Assembly: GCF_001612665.1 (NCBI RefSeq)
Contig: NZ_BDAX01000023.1
Location: forward strand, 124,001-188,000
DNA: 64,000 bases
DNA from: Nocardia alba NBRC 108234
GTDB lineage: Bacteria > Actinomycetota > Actinomycetes > Mycobacteriales > Mycobacteriaceae
Direction: 5' to 3'
Translations under genes and position numbers: made by a program
Notes under the pieces: generated by a model
The model's database searches: none
Told to the model about the DNA's origin: nothing
The model's input: the letters and a program-made list of their open reading frames with translations, nothing else
Shown: piece by piece, positions 9,188 to 17,100 of the stretch
Position numbering within the stretch: position 1 is the first letter of the stretch
Layout of the letters: the number at the start of each line of letters is the position of its first letter

Positions 9188-9300
9188 GCTCGGGCTGAGA
9201 ACTCTCTGAGCTTCCCCGCGCGGTGCCCGGCGCCGCCGGTTGTCCGGCTAGCCTGGTCTGCGACCGCTTCCCTGACGAACGATCGAGGAAAGACATCTTC

Positions 9301-9804
9301 ATGCATCGGATCCCTGGCACGGTAGCCGGAACGGTCGCGGCCCTGGCTGCCGTCGCCCTGTTGTCCGCCTGTGGCGGCAACGACTCGACCGCGTCGCAGA
9401 CGCCCACCCTCTCCAGCAGCGCCGCCGCGAAGGCGACCACAACGCCGCCCGTGGTCATCGAGCCGCCGGCCGAGGCCCCGTCGAGCTCCGCGCCGCCGAC
9501 CAGTGCGTCCGCCGAGGAGCCGACGCCCCTACCGCAGACCAGCCCCGCCGCGCCCGCGAGCGGTAAGGACAAGGCGTTCCTGAACGAGCTGGCCAAGAAC
9601 GGGATCACCCCGGGCGACCAGACGACCGCGATCACCACCGCGACCTACATCTGCTCCACCAAGGGCACCGGCGCCAGTGAGGCCGACGTCGCCACCTTCG
9701 TGGCCGCGATGGCCGGGACCGACCCGGCATTCGACGCGTCGAAGATGGATGTCAACAAGGCAGCACAGGTCTACATCGCTGCCGCGAACGCCACCTACTG
9801 CTAG
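9301..9804 (+). CDS. DUF732-family lipoprotein
   Basis: A 167-residue exported lipoprotein. The signal peptide ends in the lipobox LLSAC, with Cys24 as lipidation site. A Ser/Thr/Pro/Ala-rich linker of about 60 residues follows, then a DUF732-like helical domain with two cysteines (YICS, and the final YC), typical of small mycobacterial secreted proteins of this family. The start is the ATG after CGAGGAAAG; upstream in-frame codons are rejected because they would bury the signal peptide. The stop codon shares one base with the next gene's GTG, so it is coupled to the Culp6-like cutinase. Function unknown; the operon suggests a role at the mycomembrane. Confidence 0.85.
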   Translation: MHRIPGTVAGTVAALAAVALLSACGGNDSTASQTPTLSSSAAAKATTTPPVVIEPPAEAPSSSAPPTSASAEEPTPLPQTSPAAPASGKDKAFLNELAKNGITPGDQTTAITTATYICSTKGTGASEADVATFVAAMAGTDPAFDASKMDVNKAAQVYIAAANATYC

Positions 9805-10790
9805 TGACGCCCCGACCGACGCGACGCTCCCGCGGGTTCTGGCCCGCGGGGTGCTTCACCGTGCTGGCGCTGCTCGTGCTGGCGATCATCGTCATCGTGC
9901 TGCTCTGGTACCTGCTGGCGGGCCGGTTGAAGGAGCCGGGGCCGACGCCGCCCGGCCCGCCGCCGCCGACGTCGCAGTCGGCCGAGTGCCCCGATGTGAT
10001 GATGCTCTCGATTCCCGGCACCTGGGAGTCGTCGAGCACCGACGATCCGTACAACCCACACGCGAATCCGATCTCGTTGATGCTCAGCGTCTCCGAGCCG
10101 CTGCGCGCGCAGTTCCCGGACAACCGGCTCGAGGTGTACACGGTTCCGTACGTGGCTCAGTTCTCGAACCCGATCGCGTTCCCGCCCGACGGCCAGGCCT
10201 CCTACAACAACAGCCGTACCGAAGGCACCGCGCGTGCCACCGACGTGCTGGCCCAGCGTCACAAGGAATGCCCGTTGACGAACTTCGTCATCGCGGGCTT
10301 CTCCCAGGGCGCGGTGATCGCCGGTGATGTGGCCGCCCAGATCGGCGCTGGCAACGGCCCGATCCCGGAGGCCAATGTGCTCGGCGTGACAGTGATCGCC
10401 GACGGCCGTCGCACCGCGAGCGGTCCAGGTCAGCCCACCGAGATCGGTGACCCGCCGCCCGCGGGCGAGGGCGCCGAGGTGGCGCTCAAGGGCGTCAATG
10501 TGCCCGGGATCAGCATGACCGGCCCGCGACCTGGCGGTTTCGGCACGCTGGCGCCGAAGGTGTATTCGGTCTGCGCGCCCGGCGACATGATCTGCGACGC
10601 GCCGCGCCAGGCGCTGAACCCGGCCAACGCGCTGGGCAGTCTCGCGGCGTTGATCCGGTCCGCGGGTAATCCGGTGCACGCGCTGTACGCCTCGAACCGG
10701 GTGGACAGCAACGGCACCACGGCCACGCAATGGACGGTGAATTGGGCTGCGGGGCTCATCGAGAACGCGCCACATCCGCCGCATTCCTGA
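9804..10790 (+). CDS. Membrane-anchored cutinase-like phospholipase/thioesterase (Culp6, Rv3802c-like)
   Basis: A 328-residue serine hydrolase of the cutinase family. An uncleaved transmembrane segment (about residues 14-37) is followed by a proline-rich linker and the catalytic domain. The nucleophile is Ser167 in GFSQG; further conserved blocks are PGTWESSS and the CAPGDMICD region with the catalytic Asp. The mycobacterial orthologue Rv3802c is essential, lies beside fadD32, and has phospholipase and thioesterase activity linked to mycolate remodelling. The GTG start overlaps the lipoprotein stop by 1 base. Unlike M. tuberculosis, here it is separated from fadD32 by an oxidoreductase gene. 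Confidence 0.9.
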   Translation: MTPRPTRRSRGFWPAGCFTVLALLVLAIIVIVLLWYLLAGRLKEPGPTPPGPPPPTSQSAECPDVMMLSIPGTWESSSTDDPYNPHANPISLMLSVSEPLRAQFPDNRLEVYTVPYVAQFSNPIAFPPDGQASYNNSRTEGTARATDVLAQRHKECPLTNFVIAGFSQGAVIAGDVAAQIGAGNGPIPEANVLGVTVIADGRRTASGPGQPTEIGDPPPAGEGAEVALKGVNVPGISMTGPRPGGFGTLAPKVYSVCAPGDMICDAPRQALNPANALGSLAALIRSAGNPVHALYASNRVDSNGTTATQWTVNWAAGLIENAPHPPHS

Positions 10791-10796
10791 TGGAGT

Positions 10797-10849
10797 TGTC
10801 ACAGTCACAGTGGGGGCATGATTGCCATGGATCATGCCTCGCTGTGACA
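10797..10849. promoter_or_regulatory. Nested inverted repeats after the cutinase gene
   Basis: An outer pair TGTCACAG / CTGTGACA (10797-10804 and 10842-10849) encloses an inner pair GGCATGAT / ATCATGCC (10815-10822 and 10831-10838) with an 8-base spacer. It lies between the cutinase stop and the LLM gene start. There is no T-run. It could be a weak terminator, an operator for the downstream oxidoreductase, or both. Confidence 0.6.
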
Positions 10850-10930
10850 TCCGCACGCCGGATCGCTCACACGCTGTAAAGTGCGCTGGGAATTGCGCCC
10901 GAGTACACACCAGCCAGGAGCGAAGAGTTC

Positions 10931-11950
10931 ATGACCGAAGCTGCCGCACCCGTCGGTGAATTGACCGCGCTGGGTACGCCGCCGCGTCCGTTCCGCTTCG
11001 GAGCGGCCGGAGAGGGCAACAAGCAGGAGGGCGGCGCGCGCAAGTTCGTTCAGACGGCGCAGGAAGCCGAAGAGATGGGTTACGACACCTTCTTCGTTCC
11101 TGATCACCTGGGCGATCAGATCGGCCCGCTCGCCGCGCTCGGCGCACTCACGCAGGCCACCTCCAAGATCCGCCTCGGCACCTCGGTGCTGGCCAACGGT
11201 CTACGCCATCCGGTCGTGGTCGCCAAGGAGCTGGCCACCCTCGACGTGCTGTCGAAGGGCCGTCTCGAGGTCGGCGTGGGCGCGGGCTGGATCAAGGAGG
11301 AGTTCGACAACGCGGGCATCCCGTTCGAGCGCCCCGGCATCCGGCTGGAGAAGCTCGACGAGTCGCTGACCATCCTGGACACGCTGCTGCGCGGTCAGGA
11401 GTGCAATTTCGAGGGCAAGCACTACCAGGTCCGTGGCATCAAGGGCACGCCGCGCCCTCGGCAGGGCCCGCGCCCGCCGCTGTGTACCGGCGGCGGCGGT
11501 CCGAAGATGCTGGCACTGGCGGCCAAGCACGCCGATATCGTCTCGGTCGTTCCGCAGACCACCAAGAACGGCAAGGGGCTGCTCTCGGGCATCACGCTCG
11601 AGAAGACGATCGAGAAGGTCAACATCGTCAAGGCCGCTGCCGGTGACCGGTTCGCCGATATCGAACTGAACTGGGCCATCACCGCCATCGTCATCACCGA
11701 CGATCGGGAGAAGACCGCCGAGATGGCGCTGCGCGCGATCGAACGCGGGTTGCATCCCGACCTCGAAGTCGACGTCGAACTGACCGTCGAGGAGATTCTG
11801 AGCTCGCCCTACATCGCGATCGGCACGTTCGAGGAAATCGCCGAACAGGTCAAGCGTGTGCGCCAACTCACTTCGATGTCGTACGTGGGCATCTTTCCCA
11901 CCCAGATGGACGCTTTCGCGCCTGTCATTCCGCTGCTGCGGGAGGACTGA
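10931..11950 (+). CDS. LLM-class, probably F420-dependent oxidoreductase
   Basis: A 339-residue luciferase-like TIM-barrel oxidoreductase. Recognisable blocks are the N-terminal PFRFGAAGE strand, ARKFVQTAQEAEEMGYDTFFVPDHL, the KIRLGTSVLANGLRHPVVVAKE block, and GRLEVGVGAGW, the usual core of F420-binding family members (TIGR03621-like). The C-terminal part has SYVGIFPTQMDAFAPVIPLL. The RBS is GGAGCGAAGAG before the ATG. Its substrate cannot be told from sequence. It lies inside the mycolate locus on the same strand, between the cutinase and fadD32, but with gaps of 140 and 182 bases, so it may be its own transcript. Confidence 0.85.
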   Translation: MTEAAAPVGELTALGTPPRPFRFGAAGEGNKQEGGARKFVQTAQEAEEMGYDTFFVPDHLGDQIGPLAALGALTQATSKIRLGTSVLANGLRHPVVVAKELATLDVLSKGRLEVGVGAGWIKEEFDNAGIPFERPGIRLEKLDESLTILDTLLRGQECNFEGKHYQVRGIKGTPRPRQGPRPPLCTGGGGPKMLALAAKHADIVSVVPQTTKNGKGLLSGITLEKTIEKVNIVKAAAGDRFADIELNWAITAIVITDDREKTAEMALRAIERGLHPDLEVDVELTVEEILSSPYIAIGTFEEIAEQVKRVRQLTSMSYVGIFPTQMDAFAPVIPLLRED

Positions 11951-12132
11951 GCGGGGGCTCTCTGTAACATGACTCTGGTTTGAGAACATTTAGCCGATAG
12001 CGGTCACCGCGCAGACCGCTTCGAAAATCCGCAGGCTGTCGACGCACGTTCACGTGAGTTCGACGTCCGGTGGCGATATAGCGAGTCGAGGCCGCAGAGC
12101 TTGTCATCGCGTCCTCGCAAGGAGAAGAAGGA

Positions 12133-14043
12133 ATGGAAGAGACTTTCGACGACTACCTGGACGCAACCGGGAATATCATCATTCCCGAGGGCCGGACCCT
12201 GGTCGATCACGTCGAGAAGCACACCCGTAACGACGCGAATACGCTCGCGTACCGCTACATCGACTATTCGCGGGAACGCGACGGCGAGGTGCAAGAGCTG
12301 ACCTGGCAGGAGTTCGGCGTACGGCTGCGCGCGGTGGCCGCTCGCCTGCAACAGGTGACCAACCCGGGCGACCGGGTCGCGATCCTCGCGCCGCAGGGCC
12401 TGGATTACGTGATCTCCTTCTTCGCGGCGATCTACGCGGGCACCATCTCGGTGCCGCTGTTCGATCCCGACGAGCCGGGTCACACCGACCGCCTGCACGC
12501 CGTCCTCGGTGACTGCGAGCCCTCGGCGATCCTCACCGCGACCTCCTCGGCCGCGGGCGTGCGCCAGTTCTTCCGCTCGCTGCCCGCCGCGCAACGCCCG
12601 CGCATCATCGCCGTCGACGCCATCCCGGACACCCTCGGTGACTCCTGGGTGCGCCCCGACACCGCGATCGACGACATCGCCTACCTGCAGTACACCTCGG
12701 GTTCCACCCGGGTGCCCGCCGGTGTGGAGATCACCCACCGCGCGGTCGGCACCAACCTGCTGCAGATGATCAACTCGCTGAACATGAACGAGAACTCGCG
12801 TGGCGTCACCTGGCTCCCGCTGTTCCACGACATGGGTCTGCTCACGGTGATCCTGCCCGCGGTCGGCGGCAAGTTCATCACCATCATGTCGCCGAGCGCG
12901 TTCGTGCGCCGTCCGTCGCGCTGGATCAACGAGCTGGCCGCCGTCTCCGACGGCGCGGGCACGTTCGCCGCCGCGCCGAACTTCGCGTTCGAGCACGCCG
13001 CCGCGCGTGGGGTGCCCAAGGCGGGCGAGTCACTCGACCTGTCGAATGTGATCGGTCTGATCAACGGGTCCGAGCCGGTGACGGTCTCCTCGATGAAGAA
13101 GTTCAACGAGGCGTTCGCGCCCTACGGGCTGCCCAAGACCGCGATCAAGCCCTGCTACGGCATGGCGGAGGCCACGCTGTTCGTCTCGGCTACCCGCGCC
13201 GAGGACGAGGCCAAGTACGTCTACGTCGACCGCAACGAGCTCAACGCGGGCCGCATGGTGCGCGTGGACCAGTCCGACGAGACGGCCATCGCGCAGGTGT
13301 CGTGTGGTTACGTCGGGCTGTCGCAGTGGGCCGTGATCGTCGATCCGGAATCGGCGGACACCGCGCAGGGTCGCGAACTGCCCGACGGTCATGTCGGCGA
13401 GATCTGGCTGCACGGCAACAACATGGGCATCGGTTACTGGGGTCGCCCCGCCGAATCCACCAAGGCGTTCCGCAACAAGGTCACCGAGCCCATCGAAGGC
13501 GGCCACGCCGACGGCACCGATCCCGATGCCGACTGGATGCGGACCGGCGACTTCGGCGTGTACTTCGAAGGCGAGATCTACATCACCGGTCGCGTCAAGG
13601 ACCTGGTGATCGTCGACGGCCGCAACCACTACCCGCAGGATCTGGAGTTCTCCGCGCAGGAGGCGTCCAAGTCGCTGCGGCCCGGTTTCGTCGCCGCCTT
13701 CGCGGTGCCCGCCAACCAGCTGCCCGCCGAGGTCTTCGCCGCCGACAGCCACTCCGGCCTGAAGTTCGACGTGGACGACGCGTCCGAGCAGCTGGTGGTC
13801 GTGGCCGAACGTGGCCCCGGCGCCGGTAAGGCCGACCCGGCCCCGATCGCCGACGCGGTTCGTGCCGCGGTTTCGATGCGTCACGGCGTGACCGCTCGTG
13901 ACATCCTGCTGGTCCCCGCGGGTTCCATCCCGCGTACGTCCAGCGGCAAGATCGCCCGGCGCGCCTGCAAGGCCGCCTACCTCGAGGGAACGCTGCGCGG
14001 TGGTTACACCCAGCAGGCTTTCCCCGATGCACCGGAAGAGTAA
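12133..14043 (+). CDS. fadD32: Long-chain fatty acid-AMP ligase FadD32 (Rv3801c-like)
   Basis: A 636-residue ANL-superfamily fatty acyl-AMP ligase. It activates the meromycolic acid as an acyl-adenylate and loads it on the N-terminal ACP of Pks13. The P-loop-like motif is YTSGSTRVPAG (187-197), the form seen in FAALs rather than CoA ligases. Also visible are YGMAEATLF, the MRTGDFG hinge region and the C-terminal IPRTSSGKIARRAC with the catalytic lysine. The ATG at 12133 follows GGAGAAGAAGG. Downstream, 96 bases with a hairpin separate it from pks13. Length and order match the mycobacterial fadD32-pks13-accD4 operon. Confidence 0.97.
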   Translation: MEETFDDYLDATGNIIIPEGRTLVDHVEKHTRNDANTLAYRYIDYSRERDGEVQELTWQEFGVRLRAVAARLQQVTNPGDRVAILAPQGLDYVISFFAAIYAGTISVPLFDPDEPGHTDRLHAVLGDCEPSAILTATSSAAGVRQFFRSLPAAQRPRIIAVDAIPDTLGDSWVRPDTAIDDIAYLQYTSGSTRVPAGVEITHRAVGTNLLQMINSLNMNENSRGVTWLPLFHDMGLLTVILPAVGGKFITIMSPSAFVRRPSRWINELAAVSDGAGTFAAAPNFAFEHAAARGVPKAGESLDLSNVIGLINGSEPVTVSSMKKFNEAFAPYGLPKTAIKPCYGMAEATLFVSATRAEDEAKYVYVDRNELNAGRMVRVDQSDETAIAQVSCGYVGLSQWAVIVDPESADTAQGRELPDGHVGEIWLHGNNMGIGYWGRPAESTKAFRNKVTEPIEGGHADGTDPDADWMRTGDFGVYFEGEIYITGRVKDLVIVDGRNHYPQDLEFSAQEASKSLRPGFVAAFAVPANQLPAEVFAADSHSGLKFDVDDASEQLVVVAERGPGAGKADPAPIADAVRAAVSMRHGVTARDILLVPAGSIPRTSSGKIARRACKAAYLEGTLRGGYTQQAFPDAPEE

Positions 14044-14060
14044 TTGGCTCGACACGGAAA

Positions 14061-14095
14061 CGACGCCCGGCCTGCCCTGTGCATGCCGGGCGTCG
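14061..14095. terminator. Hairpin between fadD32 and pks13 (possible attenuator)
   Basis: A perfect 11-bp inverted repeat (CGACGCCCGGC at 14061-14071, its complement at 14085-14095) with a 13-base loop. No U-run follows, so termination may be partial. Since FadD32 and Pks13 work together, this could set the ratio of the two proteins or stabilise an upstream mRNA end. Confidence 0.65.
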
Positions 14096-14139
14096 GTTCC
14101 ACGGCGCGCCCTGTACACAGACAGGTAGCTTGAGGACTG

Positions 14140-17100
14140 ATGGCTGACAACGATGGCGCCCAGAATGAAGACCGTGCGATGACTCCTTCCGGTGACAACG
14201 CGACCCCGACGAGCGGCGAGCTTTCCGTGGCCGAGCTGCGCGAATGGCTGCGCCGCTGGGTCGCCGAGGCGACCGGTCAGTCGGTCGACGCGATCACCGT
14301 CGACCGGCCGATGGAGGAGTTCGGGCTCGCCTCGCGCGATGCGCTCGCCCTCGGCGGCGACATCGAGGACCTCACCGGCGTGGTGCTGACCCCGACGGTG
14401 GTTTACCAGCATCCGACCATCGCCTCGCTGGCCGAGGTCATCGTCAACGGCGAGCCGGAGCCCGAGCCCGAGGACTCCTCGGAGTACACCGCCGCGTTCG
14501 CGCCGTCCGAGGCCCACGATGTCGCGGTGGTCGGTCTGTCCACCCGGCTGCCGGGTGCGGGCACCACGCCCGAGTCGACCTGGGAGTTCATCATCGGGCG
14601 CGGTGACGCGATCCGGGAGCTGCCCGAAGGTCGCTGGTCGGAGTTCCTCACCGATCCGTCCGTGGCCAAATCCATCGACCAGGCCAACACTCTCGGCGGC
14701 TACCTGGACCAGGACGTCATCAAGGACTTCGACGCCGAGTTCTTCGCGATGTCGCCGATCGAGGTCGAGCAGGTCGACCCACAGCAGCGACTGATGATGG
14801 AGCTCGCCTGGGAAGCGCTCGAGCACGCGCGCATTCCGGCCAGTGACCTCAAGGGCGGTCAGGTCGGCGTGTTCGTCGGCTCGTCCACCAACGATTTCCA
14901 GATGGTCGCCTCGCTCGGTCTCGGCGACACCGATCCCGACGCGCCCGCCTCATCTCGCGGATACGCGCTGCTAGGCGGCTCGACCGGCATCATCGCCAAC
15001 CGCGTCTCCTACTTCTACGACTTCCGTGGCCCGTCGGTCACTGTCGACACGGCGTGCTCCTCGACCATCGTGGCCGTGCACCAGGCCGTGCGCGCGCTGC
15101 GCAGCGGCGAGGCCGAGGTGGCGCTCGCCGGCGGCGTGAACATGATCCTGGCCCCGGTGATCACCCTCGGTTTCGACCAGAACGGTGCCGTCGCCAAGGA
15201 CGGGCACATCAAGGCGTTCTCCTCCGATGCCGACGGCATGGTTCGCTCCGAGGGCGCGGGCATGGTCGTGCTCAAGCGTCTGGCCGACGCCGAGCGTGAC
15301 GGCGACAACATTCTGGGTGTCATCAAGGGTTCCGCGGTGAATTCCGACGGCCGCTCCAACGGCCTGTTCGCGCCCAACCCCGACGCACAGGCCGACGTGT
15401 TGCGCGCCGCCTACCGCGACGCGGGCATCGTCCCCAACACCGTCGACTACATCGAGGCGCACGGCACCGGCACCCCGATCGGCGACCCGATCGAAGCCGA
15501 GGCGCTGGCCCGGGTGATCGGTCGCGGCCGTGACGCCGACAAGCCCGCCCTGCTCGGTTCGGCCAAGACCAACTTCGGTCACCTCGAGTCCGGCGCGGGC
15601 GTGGCGAGTCTGGCCAAGGTGCTGATGTCGTTCCAGCACAACGTGATTCCGCCGAACATCAACTACGCGGGCCCGAGCCCCTACATCCCGTTCGAGCAGG
15701 CCAATCTCAAGGTCGTCGACGAGGCCACCGAGTACCCGCGCTACAGCGGCGTCGCGACCGTCGGCATCTCCGGCTTCGGTTTCGGCGGCACCAACGCGCA
15801 CGTGGTGCTCCAGGAATATGTGCCGACGCCCCCGGTCGTCGAAGACGTCACCGCCGCGCAGCTCGCCGCCGTGCAGGTCGAGGGCGAGGAGACCACCGGT
15901 GTGGTCGCCGAGGCCGTCGCGATCACCGCGGCCGCTGTGGAGCCGGTGCCGCCGGTCATCGAATGGGACGGTGCGCGCGACGAGCCGCTGCCCGTGGTCC
16001 TCGCCGTTTCCGCCTACCTGCCGTCGCGTCGCAAGCGCGCCGCCGCCGAGCTGGCCGACTGGCTGGAGGGCGCTGGCGCCGAGGTGCCGCTGACCGATGT
16101 CGCCCGCTCGCTGGCCAAGCGCAGCCACCAGCGCTCGCGCGGTGTGGTGGTCGCCAAGACCCGCGAGGAGGCCGTCGCGGGCCTGCGCGCCATCGCCGAG
16201 GGCAAGCCGGGCGCCGGTGTGTTCACCGCCGATTCGCCCGCGTCCAACGGTCCGATCTGGGTGTTCTCCGGTTTCGGTTCCCAGCACCGCAAGATGGCCA
16301 AGCAGCTCTACGGCGAGAACTCGATCTTCCGCGAGACCGTCGACGAGGTCGACGCGCTGGTGCTGGACGAGGCGGGTTACTCGATCCGCGAGATGTTCCT
16401 CGACGACGAGCAGGACTACGACGTCGGCACCTGCCAGGTCGGCATCTTCACCATCCAGCTCGGCCTCGCCGCGTTGTTGCGTGCCCACGGCGCGGAACCT
16501 GCTGCGGTGGTGGGTCATTCGATGGGTGAGGTGGCCGGCTCCTACATCGCCGGTGGCCTGACGATCGAAGACGCGGTGCGCGTGATCTGTGCCCGCTCGC
16601 GCCTGATGGGCGAGGGCGAGCAGATGCTCACCGACGACGAAGTGCGCAATATGGCACTGGTCGAACTCAGCGCCCACGACGTGGCGCTGCTGCTGCCGAA
16701 GTACCCGGATGTGGAGTGCGCGGTGTACGCGGCGCCGACCAACACCGTCATCGGCGGTCCGCGTGAGCAGGTCGAGCAGATCGTGGCCGAGGTCGAGGCG
16801 ATGGGCAAGTTCGCCCGCATCCTACCCACCCGTGGCGCGGGCCACACCTCCCAGATGGACCCGCTGCTCGGCGAACTCGCCGCCGAGCTGGCGGGTATCG
16901 AGCCGACCTCGCTGAAGATCGGCCTGTACTCCACGGTGCACGAGGGTCTGTACTTCAAGCCCGGTTCCGATCCGATCCACGACGAGCCCTACTGGGTGAA
17001 GAACCTGCGCCACAGCGTGTGGTTCACCAACGCGGTGAAGGCGGCGGTCGACTCCGGGCACACCACCTTCCTCGAACTGGCGCCCAATTCCGTTGCGCTG

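Noticed and set aside
12046..12061. CACGTG-containing sequence upstream of fadD32 as a second parS
   Set aside because: Only the core matches; the flanks differ from the ParB consensus at most positions.
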